A stretch of 64,000 nt of DNA, taken from positions 1 to 64,000 of the forward strand of contig NZ_SUNI01000015.1 in assembly GCF_005048225.1 (NCBI RefSeq), in the 5' to 3' direction. The notes under the pieces are model-generated. The model ran no database searches and was not told the origin of the DNA. It worked only from the letters and a program-made list of their open reading frames with translations. Positions within the stretch are counted from its first letter, which is position 1. Each line of letters begins with the position of its first letter. The stretch is from Paracoccus gahaiensis. Its GTDB lineage: Bacteria > Pseudomonadota > Alphaproteobacteria > Rhodobacterales > Rhodobacteraceae. This document shows, piece after piece, positions 34,761 through 44,880 of the stretch. The position numbers were made by a program, and so were the translations under genes.

Positions 34761-35375
34761 TCAGACTATACGGATCTTGTAATTCTGCCGCAGTCCCTCC
34801 GCGTTCTCCTCGCCTCGGCGAATCCACATGCGCGCATATGCAACGACATCGGCTAGCTGAAGCATCCTAGACGCAGCCGAGTCGATCTGCGTGGCATGCG
34901 TCACGGCACGAAATCGACCGTCCCGCTTCTGGGCTGTCGCGATTGCCGACATGAAGTCTGGATGGGTGTTCTGTTCGTTCCGGTCCAGAATGAGCTCCAC
35001 GTTTCCGATGTTCCGGTCGCGGATATTGTTTTCGTCTCTGAACTGCTTTGCGGCAATCTTGACAGCTTCGACGACGTCGTTCGCATAGATCTGCGGCGCC
35101 GTCCCGACAGTCGACGTGCCCAAACGGTTCAGCATCACCATTCCATTTGGTGTCTCCGTCTGCGCAAAGCGCGCCAGCAGGCTCTGCAGATACTCATGCT
35201 GGAGTCCTGCTGCGTGCAGTTCATTCACGTTCGGCTCCAGAAGGTCGCTAAGCGACTTGTCTGCCCTGCCTGCATCCCGTGCCCATAGCATGACACACCC
35301 CAAGGCGAAGTTCGGCTGTCCTGCCGTTCCGCATTCGTCGATGAAGCACAGGATCTTTTTGTTAAGCCGTGCCAT
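34761..35375 (-). CDS. DUF3800 protein
   Basis: About 204 residues. LCFIDECGTAG at the N-terminus and DSAASRMLQLADVVAYA near the C-terminus, both with conserved Asp residues, plus VELILDRNEQN in between, identify the DUF3800 family. That family has an RNase H-like nuclease-type fold and is common in phage and defence loci. ATG 35375 overlaps the upstream HTH gene stop by 14 bp. It is likely an effector nuclease or toxin-like protein controlled by the HTH protein. Confidence 0.8.
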   Translation of the reverse strand: MARLNKKILCFIDECGTAGQPNFALGCVMLWARDAGRADKSLSDLLEPNVNELHAAGLQHEYLQSLLARFAQTETPNGMVMLNRLGTSTVGTAPQIYANDVVEAVKIAAKQFRDENNIRDRNIGNVELILDRNEQNTHPDFMSAIATAQKRDGRFRAVTHATQIDSAASRMLQLADVVAYARMWIRRGEENAEGLRQNYKIRIV

Positions 35376-35886
35376 TAATAACCCCCGTCCGCGCTCGTGT
35401 GCGCTTGGGTGCCTCGACAACAGATTTGAGCGCTCTCCTCTCCTCGCGCTCTTTCTCAAATTTCGGCTGCAGTCTCTTCAGCTTCGCGATCAGGCCGTCA
35501 AGGTGGTAGGTGTTCGAACTCCAATCCCCGAAGGATGTCAGCTGCTGCTCCCGCCTAATCAGACCACGGTCTTCGAGTTTCTTGATGTTAATGCGGAGGG
35601 TGTCAGTCGTGATGCCCATCCGTTGCGCCAACTCCTCCTTTGATGGAAAGGGCGGGCGGTCGGGATTGATATAGTAGCTTAGGAGTTGCACGATGATGTT
35701 GAACTGCGTCGTATTGATCCCGAGCGCTGCTTGACTGCGAACTAGGATATTTGGGATCGCCGTGTAGCCGTGGTCCCAGACCTTCGCTCCGAAGATCTTT
35801 GCGCCCGAGGACATTACACGTTTCGCGGTCGCCTTCGCGGCGGGCTGGGGTTTCGTAGGTTTAGGTGGTGTTGTTTTCTTTGCCAT
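35362..35886 (-). CDS. Winged-helix regulator upstream of the DUF3800 gene
   Basis: 174 residues: a basic Lys/Pro/Ala-rich tail (1-35), then a winged-helix domain (about 50-125) with PFPSKEELAQRMGITTDTL and KKLEDRGLIRREQQ. ATG 35886 has AGGAGG. It is cotranscribed with the DUF3800 gene and may autoregulate it. The helix layout resembles helix-turn-helix domains of plasmid replication and phage proteins, but no replication features are nearby. Confidence 0.7.
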   Translation of the reverse strand: MAKKTTPPKPTKPQPAAKATAKRVMSSGAKIFGAKVWDHGYTAIPNILVRSQAALGINTTQFNIIVQLLSYYINPDRPPFPSKEELAQRMGITTDTLRINIKKLEDRGLIRREQQLTSFGDWSSNTYHLDGLIAKLKRLQPKFEKEREERRALKSVVEAPKRTRARTGVINGTA

Positions 35887-36335
35887 CTTGGGCCTCCTGA
35901 CCTTTGGATCTACGCAGGTCAGAGGCAGCGCTCAATGCAGCAAACGCATCTCGCGATGCCGGGTTTTCGCCCCCACCGGAACTATATCTATCCCGCTATC
36001 TTAAATCCCGCTGCTTGTACACACGCTACTTAGATGCTGGGTTTTCGGGGAGGGGGTGGGGGCGAGAATCACGCAGGTGGTGGCCATGAAAACCTCGCAT
36101 CGATAGATGTCGATTTTTCGGCTAACGCTTGGTCTCAGGCCTGATTTTAGCACAGTTGGCGGCAGGCTCAACGACAACCAGCCTTGCGTGTCCCACCTTA
36201 AACGCAGCAAGAGGTCCAATTAGGCGCGCTTGAGTGGAGCGGAGACGCGGCTGTCCTTCGGATCACGATTGCGGCCACTACTGCGATCACCGGAGCAGCT
36301 TCCGATGCAACAGGGAGCCTTTTCCAGTCATTCAG
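35887..36335. other. Non-coding region of about 450 bp
   Basis: Upstream of the HTH-DUF3800 operon and without convincing genes. It probably holds that operon's promoter, which I cannot place. Confidence 0.4.
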
Positions 36336-36521
36336 CTACACGCCCAGCCACGCCAGCCCTGCGAAGGCCGCTACACCAACGGCCATGGTCGCGATAACAT
36401 GGTTTGTCATAACGGCAGCGCCAAGCGCCACTCCAGCGGCCATCCAAATCAACAATGATTGGCCGGCGAGTGGAGATGCGACCAAGCTGACCACGATCAG
36501 TCCCGGCAATTCATCCAGCAT
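36336..36521 (-). pseudogene. Fragment of an AzlD-like small membrane protein
   Basis: Sixty residues with hydrophobic segments LPGLIVVSLVASPLAG and WMAAGVALGAAVMT...MAVGVAAFAGLAWLGV, similar in style to the C-terminal half of AzlD branched-chain amino acid export subunits. The N-terminal half and the AzlC partner are missing, so I read it as a decayed remnant. The assignment rests on pattern only. Confidence 0.4.
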
Positions 36522-36983
36522 CCAGGCGTGTCGTGATGCCCGGATTCGGCCTCCCGTATGCAGTCCCGCTAAAACTGAGCCGTTATGGCAGTCTGACGGT
36601 CGGTCACACCAACAACCTGTGCCTGACCTTCATTGCATCGGCTATCAGTTTCGGGAGAAGGCTAAGTAACAGCCTCCGCAAAGGATGAGAGGTGTGCCGA
36701 CCCATGTCGCGGCCATCGGAAGTTCGTGTTGGCCTACCGCGCACAAAGCGCGTCTTCAGGGCTCGCTCTTAATAGCCTTCGTAGCCAAGCTCGTTCCGCA
36801 TTGAGCAATAACCCAACCGGCGCGACGTCTACATCGTTACCGCTAGGGCAACCTGACAAGTCGGTCTCTATTCCTAGATGAACCGTAACCGGCGGCTAAA
36901 CCTCACATTGCTTGGCTGACGCGCTGCTGCGAAGTCCTTTCATCGGTTGACAAGGACTGTATTCAACAGTGCGTGCCAACAAG
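36522..36983. other. Non-coding/decayed sequence of about 460 bp
   Basis: There are no convincing genes here. The sequence appears to be debris between the membrane-protein fragment and the catabolic cluster. Confidence 0.4.
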
Positions 36984-38105
36984 TCACAACGCCGCTTGGA
37001 AAATTTCCTGGACTTCGTCCACGCTCATGTCGCGCGGGTTGTTGTCCATCAGCCGTCGGATTGCATAAGCATCACTGGCGAACTGAGCCAACTGATCTTG
37101 GTTTGCACCATGTTTGGACAGCGACATCTGAATACCAAGAGACCTGCAGAAGGTACGTGCTTCATTTAGAAGGCCCTCTTCTTCAGACTGTGCCTTGAAG
37201 CCAAGCGCTGCGGCGACCTCGGCGGTCTTTGAGGGGACGGCGCTGAGGTTGAAGGCCAGTACATGCGGAAAGATGATCGCATTCGCCAGCCCATGCGGCA
37301 GGTTCAGCCGCGTGCCCAGGGGATAGGCCAAAGCGTGTCCCGCCGCCGTGTTCACCGGGCCCAGGCAGATCCCGCCATAGAACGAAGCTAGCATCATCCC
37401 CTCGCGCGCCTCGGTGTCAGAGCCGTCGCGCACAGCGCGGGCCAGATAGCGCCCCACAAGGTCGATCCCCATGCGTGCGAAGCCGTCGATGACCGGATGG
37501 GCGTTTTTGTTGGTGAATGCCTCGACGCAATGGGCCATGGCATCGACGCCGGTTGCGGCGGTGACGGCGGGCGGGACGGAATAGGTCAGGACCGGGTCCA
37601 GTACCGCCAGATCGGCGATCAGATGCGGGCTTTCCACGGCGATCTTGGTCTTGGCGACTGGATCGGTGATCAGCGCTCGGATGCCCGCCTCGGAACCGGT
37701 GCCGGCCGTCGTCGCAACCTGCACCAGCCGTGTCCGGCGGCGTGCGACACGGTTCGGTCCGGCCACCTCGGCCAGCGTCTGAGTACCGTCCCACATCGCC
37801 GCGACCAGCTTAGCCACGTCCAGCACCGACCCGCCGCCCAGGCCCACGACCAACTCAGGCCGCGCCGCCCGCGCCGCCGCCAGCGCGGCGTCCAACGTGC
37901 CGGTGTCAGGTTCGCCCGGAATGTCGTCAAAGATCGCGATGGCACCGCGCAGGCTCAGTTGATCCACGAACCCGGCGGTGATGGGCGAGGCGATGACCAG
38001 AACGCGCTCCGCATCCCCGGCCCATTCCCCGACCCGGGCAGCAGAGCCTGCCCCGATCTCAAGCCGTGCAGGCTGATGCAGTGTAATGATGCGGGCGGGC
38101 GTCAT
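36984..38105 (-). CDS. Iron-containing alcohol dehydrogenase
   Basis: A 373-residue group III Fe-ADH/maleylacetate reductase-fold enzyme. The NAD-binding GLGGGSVLDVAKLVA and TTAGTGSEA, and metal-ligand regions HCVEAFTNKNAHP and NLPHGLANA, are present. It oxidises or reduces an alcohol/aldehyde with NAD(P). It overlaps the aldolase gene by 4 bp, which suggests it handles the aldehyde released by that aldolase. The exact substrate is unknown. Confidence 0.88.
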   Translation of the reverse strand: MTPARIITLHQPARLEIGAGSAARVGEWAGDAERVLVIASPITAGFVDQLSLRGAIAIFDDIPGEPDTGTLDAALAAARAARPELVVGLGGGSVLDVAKLVAAMWDGTQTLAEVAGPNRVARRRTRLVQVATTAGTGSEAGIRALITDPVAKTKIAVESPHLIADLAVLDPVLTYSVPPAVTAATGVDAMAHCVEAFTNKNAHPVIDGFARMGIDLVGRYLARAVRDGSDTEAREGMMLASFYGGICLGPVNTAAGHALAYPLGTRLNLPHGLANAIIFPHVLAFNLSAVPSKTAEVAAALGFKAQSEEEGLLNEARTFCRSLGIQMSLSKHGANQDQLAQFASDAYAIRRLMDNNPRDMSVDEVQEIFQAAL

Positions 38106-39022
38106 GCCGCACCTGCCCTAGCGTGCAGCCGGTCCATTTCGGCCCAGACCTCTGCGCGCTCAGCGTCGTTCAGAGCCGTGAAGGGCGGATGGATATTTAA
38201 CCAGCCGTCGTCGCCCCGCCGCTTAGCGATCATCGCCTTGACGGTCGGCAGCTGGACATAGCTATTAGTCAGAGTGCGCCACGCGACGATGACATCCTGC
38301 GCCGCGCTCACCTCGGCCGCGCGGGTGGGGTCTTGCCAATGGTCGAAGACGGTGCGCAATTCGCGCGCGACCAGATTGGACGTGGCGGTGATGCAGCCCG
38401 CCCCGCCCCCCTGCAACACCGGCAGCAGCAGCGGATCGGCGCCCGCCAGCACCGCAAAGCCGGGAAAGCGCGCCGAGATGGCGTGCATGTTCTCGATCTT
38501 GCCGTCGCTGTCCTTGATCCCCACGACTGTGTCGGGGAATGCGTCGGTCAGCATAGCAATCAACTCGTGGCTGATCGGCACGCTGGTCAGGGCGGGGATG
38601 TGATACAGCACCACCTTCAGCCGGTCATCGGCAACCTTTTCGATGATTGAGGCATAGAACCGGAACAGGCTCTGGTCCGTGAACGCAGTATAGTAGAAGG
38701 GCGGTAGCAGGACGACGGCCTTGACGCCTGCCTGCACGGCGTGGGTCGTCATCTCGACCGCTTCGGTGACTGCGCAGGACGAGGTGCCAGGCATTAGTTG
38801 GCTGGGCAGGGTGCCGCCTTCGATAGCCGCATCCAGCAGGGCCATGCGCTCGCGAGCGGAAAAGCTGTTTGCCTCTCCGGTGGAGCCCAGCATGGCGATA
38901 CCGTGACAGCCCTCGTCGATCAGTGCCTTTGTATGGGCACCAAACAACGCCAGATCCGGAGTTCCGTCCGCTTTCAATGGCGTGGCCGAGGCGCAATAGA
39001 CGCCCTCGATGGAAAAGCTCAT
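38102..39022 (-). CDS. DHDPS/N-acetylneuraminate lyase-family aldolase
   Basis: A 306-residue class I aldolase of the dihydrodipicolinate synthase family. It shows [12 protein letters not shown], the catalytic Tyr in LYHIPALTS and Schiff-base Lys in VGIKDSDG. Members cleave or form 2-keto acids from pyruvate. In this catabolic operon cleavage of a 2-keto-3-deoxy sugar acid is more likely than lysine synthesis. It is coupled to the Fe-ADH and PdxA2 genes by 4-bp overlaps. Confidence 0.88.
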   Translation of the reverse strand: MSFSIEGVYCASATPLKADGTPDLALFGAHTKALIDEGCHGIAMLGSTGEANSFSARERMALLDAAIEGGTLPSQLMPGTSSCAVTEAVEMTTHAVQAGVKAVVLLPPFYYTAFTDQSLFRFYASIIEKVADDRLKVVLYHIPALTSVPISHELIAMLTDAFPDTVVGIKDSDGKIENMHAISARFPGFAVLAGADPLLLPVLQGGGAGCITATSNLVARELRTVFDHWQDPTRAAEVSAAQDVIVAWRTLTNSYVQLPTVKAMIAKRRGDDGWLNIHPPFTALNDAERAEVWAEMDRLHARAGAA

Positions 39023-39969
39023 GTCCGTCCCCCCGCGACCAGCTTGCGCGCATAGGCGATGGCCGCATTCATGTTGCCGTGATTGGCCAATCCCTGCCCC
39101 GCGATGTCGAAGGCCGTTCCGTGATCGACCGAAGTCCGGTCGATGGGCAGTTCCACCGACACGTTTACTGCCGTGTCGAAGGCCACCAGTTTGATCGGTA
39201 TATGGCCCTGATCGTGATATTGTGCGACGACGAGATCGAAGCCGCCGGAATAGGCGCGGTGAAACACCGTATCGGCCGAGATCGGCCCTTGCACATCGAT
39301 GCCCTCGGCGCGGGCGGCGGAGACGGCGGGAGCGATGTGGTCGTCATCCTCGGTCCCGAAGAGGCCGTTCTCGCCGCAATGGGGGTTGATGCCGGCCACG
39401 GCGATGCGCGGCGCGTCGATGCCGATGCGCCGTAGATGCGCGTGCCCCGCCCGGATCGTGGCCAGCACCCGTTCTGGCGTAGCGCGCGCGATCGCGTCCT
39501 TGAGCGAAACGTGGGTCGAGACGTGGATGACCTTCAGCCGCTCTGATGCCAGCAGCATGTAGGCGTGATCCGCCCCGGTCAGGCTGCGCAGCATACCCGT
39601 GTGGCCGTCGTAATGATGCCCGGCCAGATTCAGCGCCTCCTTGTTGATCGGCGCCGTCACGATGCAGGCAATCGAGCCGGCCTGCGCGTCGCGCACGGCC
39701 TTTTCGATGAAGCGGAACGCCGCATCGCCCGCAACCGGCGACAGTTGTCCCCACGGCAGCGGCGCGCCCTCCAGGGCCAGATCGACCACGTGCCCGTCCA
39801 GTTCGACCTCGACGCCCACTGCCGCCCGTGCGGCCTGCAAGGTGGCCATGTTGCCGTAGATGCGGGTGCGCGCACGGTTTATTGGCGACATGTCAGCCAG
39901 CGCTTTGATGCAGATTTCGGGGCCGACGCCGCAGGGGTCGCCCATGGTGATGCCAATGATGTCGCTCAT
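39019..39969 (-). CDS. PdxA-family 4-phosphate dehydrogenase (PdxA2-like)
   Basis: A 316-residue protein with [14 protein letters not shown], the metal-binding His in YDGHTGML and [11 protein letters not shown]. PdxA acts in vitamin B6 synthesis, but PdxA2 paralogues oxidise D-threonate or D-erythronate 4-phosphate to dihydroxyacetone phosphate and CO2. The four-carbon acid sugar kinase at 48840 in the same cluster makes PdxA2 the better reading. Overlaps on both sides show cotranscription. Confidence 0.85.
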   Translation of the reverse strand: MSDIIGITMGDPCGVGPEICIKALADMSPINRARTRIYGNMATLQAARAAVGVEVELDGHVVDLALEGAPLPWGQLSPVAGDAAFRFIEKAVRDAQAGSIACIVTAPINKEALNLAGHHYDGHTGMLRSLTGADHAYMLLASERLKVIHVSTHVSLKDAIARATPERVLATIRAGHAHLRRIGIDAPRIAVAGINPHCGENGLFGTEDDDHIAPAVSAARAEGIDVQGPISADTVFHRAYSGGFDLVVAQYHDQGHIPIKLVAFDTAVNVSVELPIDRTSVDHGTAFDIAGQGLANHGNMNAAIAYARKLVAGGRT

Positions 39970-41156
39970 GCCGTTTCCAGTGCTGCGAAGGCCGCGGGGG
40001 ACAGGCGCACATGCCTGATCGCCCGGCGGTGATAGGTATAGCTAAGGTGGAGGGTGCCGTCGGCGTCCTGCACGATCCAGGGATAGGACATTTCCATATT
40101 CCGCCCGTCGGTCGAATCGTTCGACAGACAGGTGCCCGGCCCATCCTCGATCATCAGGCGCGTGGGGAAGGTCTGCCCCTCGTCATCGGAAATCGCCACC
40201 ACAACGGGCGCGCGCGGCACGCCCCAGATGGGCATGCAACCCCCGGCGGGGTCGGCATTGGGGCGGTCGTCATCCTCCCCCAACTCGTCATACAGTGACG
40301 CGCGGCGGGCGGACGACATCTGCGCATTGACTGGGTTGCAGATCATCGCGATCCGCCCGTCCTGCAGCCGAATCGCCGCGACCGAGGAATTGTTGTTCGG
40401 CACATCCGTGGCCTGCGCCACCGACCAGCTGCTCCCGCCATCTTCGCTATCGGAACGGTGGACATGATCGGCCTGTCGGCGACGATAAAATGCCGCCATC
40501 CGCCCATTTCCCAGCAAGACCGGCCCCATATGCACGCAGCCAAGCGTGCCCTCGACCGGCTCCAGCCGCCACGTTTCGCCCTGATCGGTCGAGATGCCGA
40601 CCGCCGCGTGATCGTGGCTGCCGTTCCATTTCTGCCCAGGCCGCGAGGTGCAGACAAAGATCGGCAGCAGCCAAGCCTCATCGTCCCGCAGCGTGACATT
40701 GCCGCGCACGAAGCAGCCGCGCGGCAGGTCCAGATAGCGCCCCTGATCCGACGAGATCTGCGTGGGGTCCGCCGGGTCGCGCAGCAGCCGCGCCATGCGG
40801 ATGCGGCATTCGTCCTGATTGCCCGAGGGCTGCGAGGTGTGGAACAGCCAGAGCACGCCATCGGGCGCGGCAAAGATCACCGGGTTCTGTTCGGAATGGA
40901 CCGGATCGTCCGACAGGGTCTGCGCCGGACCCCAGCTGTCCGCCCCGCGTGGCAGGATCGAGGCATGGATGGAAATGTCCGACTTGCCCTCCAGCGTGCC
41001 GCCGAACCACGCGCAGATCAGGTCGTCCCCCGGCAGGACGTAAAGGAACGAGGCATGGTTCTGGATCTTGGGCGAGGGCAGGAACGCCTCGTCCCGGCCC
41101 GGCGCGGCGGCAGTCAGGCGGCCGTCCATGCGGTGCGCAATCTCTGTTGGGTTCAT
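39966..41156 (-). CDS. Sialidase-like (BNR repeat) protein without signal peptide
   Basis: A 396-residue six-bladed propeller protein of the exo-alpha-sialidase superfamily. Asp-box-like motifs are [16 protein letters not shown] and SDDEGQTF. No signal peptide or membrane anchor is present, so it should work in the cytoplasm on an imported substrate, unlike secreted sialidases. ATG 41156 has a GGGGGGAG ribosome binding site. It is the first gene of the leftward operon and overlaps pdxA2 by 4 bp. Whether it hydrolyses, lyases or isomerises a sugar-acid conjugate is open. Confidence 0.75.
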   Translation of the reverse strand: MNPTEIAHRMDGRLTAAAPGRDEAFLPSPKIQNHASFLYVLPGDDLICAWFGGTLEGKSDISIHASILPRGADSWGPAQTLSDDPVHSEQNPVIFAAPDGVLWLFHTSQPSGNQDECRIRMARLLRDPADPTQISSDQGRYLDLPRGCFVRGNVTLRDDEAWLLPIFVCTSRPGQKWNGSHDHAAVGISTDQGETWRLEPVEGTLGCVHMGPVLLGNGRMAAFYRRRQADHVHRSDSEDGGSSWSVAQATDVPNNNSSVAAIRLQDGRIAMICNPVNAQMSSARRASLYDELGEDDDRPNADPAGGCMPIWGVPRAPVVVAISDDEGQTFPTRLMIEDGPGTCLSNDSTDGRNMEMSYPWIVQDADGTLHLSYTYHRRAIRHVRLSPAAFAALETA

Positions 41157-41206
41157 CGGTTCTCCCCCCCTTCGGTTCTGGAGAAACAAGCCCGTCGTCA
41201 CAGCAG

Positions 41207-41333
41207 TTGTCAAGTTATTTTAAATATAGCTATGGATGATTTCCCCGGTTGGTTGCACGAAAACCTTGTTTTAACAGTGTGTTATTCGGATAATCTTTAG
41301 GCATTTCACCAAATTCTAAAATTAAGTTGACAA
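41207..41333. promoter_or_regulatory. Divergent promoter region with paired inverted operators
   Basis: TTGTCAAGTTATTTTA (41207-41222) recurs in inverse form as TAAAATTAAGTTGACAA (41317-41333). Each copy contains TTGACA, reading leftward in the first and rightward in the second, so each may be the -35 of one divergent promoter. A repressor such as the GntR protein at 49865 could block both operons there. Confidence 0.55.
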
Positions 41334-41481
41334 GTAATGGGTCATTCAACCAATCTGGGGCAACCCCCGTCACTCGTGAATGGGGGTATGGGAGGGGCGG
41401 CGATCTGAGCCGACGGCAGTCGAGCTGCGGCGGACATGTCGCGGGCGCTGGACGTGCCAACAACACTAGGGAGGATACCTG

Positions 41482-42990
41482 ATGCGACTTACTGGCTTGA
41501 TGATGGGCGCCGCTTTCGCGGCCTGCGCGGCGGTCCCCGCCTTGGCGCAGGATGCCGACCGCGATCTGCGGATCGTCGTTGCCGAAGAGGTGGATCTGCT
41601 GGAGCCGTGCATGGCGACGCAATCGACTATCGGTGCTGTGCTTTTGCAGAATATCAGCGAAACGCTGACCTATCTCGACGTGCGCGGAGAGTCGGAGCTG
41701 ACGCCCAAGCTGGCCGAAAGCTGGACCCAGAACGACGACGGATCGTGGCGCTTCAATCTGCGCCAGGGAGTCACGTTCTCGGACGGGTCTGCCTTTGATG
41801 CGGCAGACGTCAAGCATTCCTTCGACCGTATGATGAGCGATCAGATCGTCTGCGAGGCCAAGCGCTATTTCGGAGGCATGGAGGTTCAGGCAACGGTCGT
41901 CGATGACCACACCATCGATTTCACCGCCGATCCGGCACAGCCGATCATGCCGCTGCTGCTGTCGCTGATGGCGATCGTGCCGTCCGAGACGCCCATCGAA
42001 TTCACGCGCGAACCCGTGGGTACCGGGCCATATGTCCTGTCGGACTGGACGCCGGGCCAGCAGATCGTGCTGAGCGCGCGCGACGATTACTGGGGCGATG
42101 CGCCTGCAGTGACCAGCGCGACCTGGCTGTTCCGGTCCGATCCCGCCGTCCGCGCCGCCATGATCCAGACCGGAGAGGCCGATATCGCGCCCTCCATCGC
42201 CGTGCTGGACGCCACCAACCCCGAGACCGACTTCAGCTACCTAGACAGCGAAACGATCTATATTCTGCTGGATGACGCCGTCGCGCCTACCAACGACGTG
42301 CGGGTGCGCCAAGCGATGAATATGGCAATCGACCGCGAGGCATTCATCGGCACGCTGCTGCCGCAGGATGCTCTGCTGGCCACCTCGCTGTTCCCACCTT
42401 CGACCCTCGGGTGGAACCCCGATGTCGCGGTCACCCCCTATGATCCCGAGGGCGCCATCGCCCTGCTGGAAGATGCACGCGCCGATGGCGTGGCCGTGGA
42501 TACCCAGATGACGCTGCTGGCCCGGACCGCCAATTTCCCGAACATCGTTGAGGTGATGGAGGCCCTGCAGCAGATGTTGCAAGAGGTCGGACTGACCGTG
42601 GACCTGCGCTTCCTCGAGGTGGCCGAATACCAGCGGATCTTTAAGAAGCCATTCCCCACCGAAATGGGTTCGGTGCTGTTCACTGCGATGCACGACAATT
42701 CGAAGGGCGATCCGTCCTTCACGATGTTCTTCAAATACGCTTCGGAAGGGCCACAATCGGGCACTGACGACCCCAAGGTCGACCAGCTTATTGAGGATGC
42801 GTCGGCGGCGACCGATGACGATCGCGCGCGGCTGTGGTCGGAACTGCAGGCCTATCTGCATGACGAGCTGTATGCCGATGTTCCACTGTTTCACACGGTG
42901 GGATATGCACGGGTCGCCCCGCAGATCGACTGGCGGCCGACCATCGCCACAACCTCGATGCTGCCCCTGGGCGAGATCGGGTTCAAGTGA
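41482..42990 (+). CDS. ABC transporter substrate-binding protein (family 5)
   Basis: A 502-residue periplasmic solute-binding protein of the oligopeptide/nickel type (SBP_bac_5). It has a signal peptide cleaved after VPALAQ, then the LTPKLAESWTQNDDGSWRF and GTGPYVLSDW motifs. It should deliver substrate to the permeases that follow. Related proteins bind peptides, but also glucosides and sugar-acid conjugates, so the ligand may be the cluster's substrate. Confidence 0.92.
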   Translation: MRLTGLMMGAAFAACAAVPALAQDADRDLRIVVAEEVDLLEPCMATQSTIGAVLLQNISETLTYLDVRGESELTPKLAESWTQNDDGSWRFNLRQGVTFSDGSAFDAADVKHSFDRMMSDQIVCEAKRYFGGMEVQATVVDDHTIDFTADPAQPIMPLLLSLMAIVPSETPIEFTREPVGTGPYVLSDWTPGQQIVLSARDDYWGDAPAVTSATWLFRSDPAVRAAMIQTGEADIAPSIAVLDATNPETDFSYLDSETIYILLDDAVAPTNDVRVRQAMNMAIDREAFIGTLLPQDALLATSLFPPSTLGWNPDVAVTPYDPEGAIALLEDARADGVAVDTQMTLLARTANFPNIVEVMEALQQMLQEVGLTVDLRFLEVAEYQRIFKKPFPTEMGSVLFTAMHDNSKGDPSFTMFFKYASEGPQSGTDDPKVDQLIEDASAATDDDRARLWSELQAYLHDELYADVPLFHTVGYARVAPQIDWRPTIATTSMLPLGEIGFK

Positions 42991-43041
42991 CCCCCCGGCC
43001 GGGCGATCCGTCGTCCGGCCCTTTCCTGACCGGAGCCAGGC

Positions 43042-43956
43042 ATGTCCAGTTTCATCCGCAAGCGCGCCTTCGCCAGCCTGATCTCGCTGATCGGCCTCGT
43101 AGTGATCGTGTTTTTTCTGTCGCGCCTGACCGGCGATCCGACGGATCTTTTCCTGCCCATCGAAGCCCCGGAGGAAATGCGCCAGCAATTCCGCGAGCTG
43201 AACGGGCTGAACGACCCGCTGCTGGTGCAGTTTTGGAATTACTTGGGCGACATCGTCCGGCTTGATTTCGGTGTTTCCCTGCGCCGAGCGCAGCCGGCGA
43301 TCGACGTAGTCCTGCCCGCCTTCCTGTGGACGCTGCAACTGGCGGCCATCACGATGGCGCTGGTCACCGGGGCGGCGATCGTCGTGGGATCGCTGGCGGC
43401 CTTTCGGGTGGGCGGCATCTTTGATCGCATCGCGTCCTTGACTTCGCTGATCGGGGCGTCGGCCCCGGATTTCTGGGTGGCGATCGTGGCGATCGTAGTC
43501 TTTGCGGTGGGGCTGGGCTGGCTGCCGACATCGGGCACCGGGACCGTCTGGCATTGGATTCTGCCGGTCGGGGTGCTGTTCATACGCCCCTTCGGGCTGA
43601 TCGTGCAGGTGGTGCGCGGATCGATGATCTCGGCCCTGTCCTCGGGCTATGTCAAGACAGCGCGAGCCAAGGGCGTCAAGTCGCGGGCGATCATCTTCGT
43701 CCATGCGCTGCGCAACGCAATGCTGCCGGTCATCACAGTCATCGGCGATCAGGCGGCGGCGCTGCTGAACGGCGCCGTCATCGTCGAGACCATCTTTGGC
43801 TTTCCCGGCGTCGGCAAACTGATGATCGACAGCGTCCTTCAACGCGATTTCAACGTCGTGCTGGCCACCATCATGATCACCGCACTGGCGATCTTCATCA
43901 TGAATCTTCTGATTGATCTGACCTATGCGCTGCTTGATCCGCGCATTCGGTATTGA
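43042..43956 (+). CDS. ABC transporter permease (DppB type)
   Basis: 304 residues with six membrane helices and the EAA-loop-like segment TARAKGVKSRAIIFVHALRN. It is the DppB half of the peptide-type permease pair. It starts 51 bp after the binding-protein gene and 9 bp before the partner. Confidence 0.93.
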   Translation: MSSFIRKRAFASLISLIGLVVIVFFLSRLTGDPTDLFLPIEAPEEMRQQFRELNGLNDPLLVQFWNYLGDIVRLDFGVSLRRAQPAIDVVLPAFLWTLQLAAITMALVTGAAIVVGSLAAFRVGGIFDRIASLTSLIGASAPDFWVAIVAIVVFAVGLGWLPTSGTGTVWHWILPVGVLFIRPFGLIVQVVRGSMISALSSGYVKTARAKGVKSRAIIFVHALRNAMLPVITVIGDQAAALLNGAVIVETIFGFPGVGKLMIDSVLQRDFNVVLATIMITALAIFIMNLLIDLTYALLDPRIRY

Positions 43957-43965
43957 GGACGCGCC

Positions 43966-44880
43966 ATGACCCATGACCCCGACATCATTCCGGCCGAACC
44001 GGGCACCCTGACCCGGTTCCGGAGGATGCTGATGGCCGACAAGTTCGCGCTTGCAGCAGTGATCTTCCTGACCATCGTCGTGCTGATGGCGATCTTGGGG
44101 CCGATGCTGCTGGACGCATCTGCGCAGCGGCAGAACCTGCGAGGCCGCAACGCGCCGCCCTTTGATTTGGATCAGGGCTGGCTGATGATCCTGGGCGCCG
44201 ACGCGCTTGGCCGGCCGCTGCTGTCGCGCATCGTCGTCGCAGCCCAGAACACCATCATGGTGGCCGCAGGTGCTGTGGTGTTCTCGGCCCTCACCGGCAC
44301 GCTGCTGGGGTTGCTGGCGGGCTATTCGGGGCCACGCACCAGTCAGGTGATCCTGCGTATGGCCGACGTGATCATGTCGTTTCCGTCACTGCTGCTGGCG
44401 GTGATCGTGCTCTATGTGCTGGGGCCGTCGGTGGTGAATCTGATCATCGTGCTGGCGATCACCCGCATCCCCGTTTATCTGCGCACCACTCGCGCCGAGG
44501 TGCTGGAGATCCGCGAGCGCATGTTCGTGCAGGCCGCGCAGGTTATGGGCGCTTCGCGCTGGCGCATCGCCATGCGCCACATCCTGCCGGTGGTGTTCCC
44601 GACGCTGATGACCATCGCCACGCTGGATTTCGCCTTCGTCATGCTGGCCGAAAGCGCGCTGTCCTTTCTGGGTATCGGCATCCAGCCGCCCGACATCACC
44701 TGGGGCCTGATGATCTCTCAGGGCCGCCAATATCTGACGACCGCATGGTGGCTGTCCTTCTGGCCGGGCCTTGCGATCATCCTGACCACCTTGTCGCTGA
44801 ACCTACTGTCGAACTGGCTGCGCATCGCGCTGGACCCCACGCAGCGCTGGCGTCTGGAAATGAAAGGCCGCAGATCATGA
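43966..44880 (+). CDS. ABC transporter permease (DppC type)
   Basis: A 304-residue permease with an N-terminal helix, six helices overall and the conserved loop QVMGASRWRIAMRHILPVV. It forms a heterodimer with the preceding permease. Its stop overlaps the ATPase start in ATGA. Confidence 0.93.
   Translation: MTHDPDIIPAEPGTLTRFRRMLMADKFALAAVIFLTIVVLMAILGPMLLDASAQRQNLRGRNAPPFDLDQGWLMILGADALGRPLLSRIVVAAQNTIMVAAGAVVFSALTGTLLGLLAGYSGPRTSQVILRMADVIMSFPSLLLAVIVLYVLGPSVVNLIIVLAITRIPVYLRTTRAEVLEIRERMFVQAAQVMGASRWRIAMRHILPVVFPTLMTIATLDFAFVMLAESALSFLGIGIQPPDITWGLMISQGRQYLTTAWWLSFWPGLAIILTTLSLNLLSNWLRIALDPTQRWRLEMKGRRS

Noticed and set aside
36234-36669. Overlapping plus-strand frames of 74 and 94 codons
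   Set aside because: They are opposite the more protein-like AzlD-type fragment and lack ribosome binding sites and domain features.
41361-41386. CCCCC-GTCACTCGTGAAT-GGGGG hairpin upstream of the binding-protein gene as a terminator
   Set aside because: No T-run on either side and it lies within a divergent promoter region where no transcript needs to end.
42241-43974. 577-codon open frame on the minus strand opposite the ABC transporter genes
   Set aside because: Composition is extremely rich in Arg, Gln, His and Asp with no recognisable domains, while the plus strand encodes a binding protein and a permease with clear motifs.
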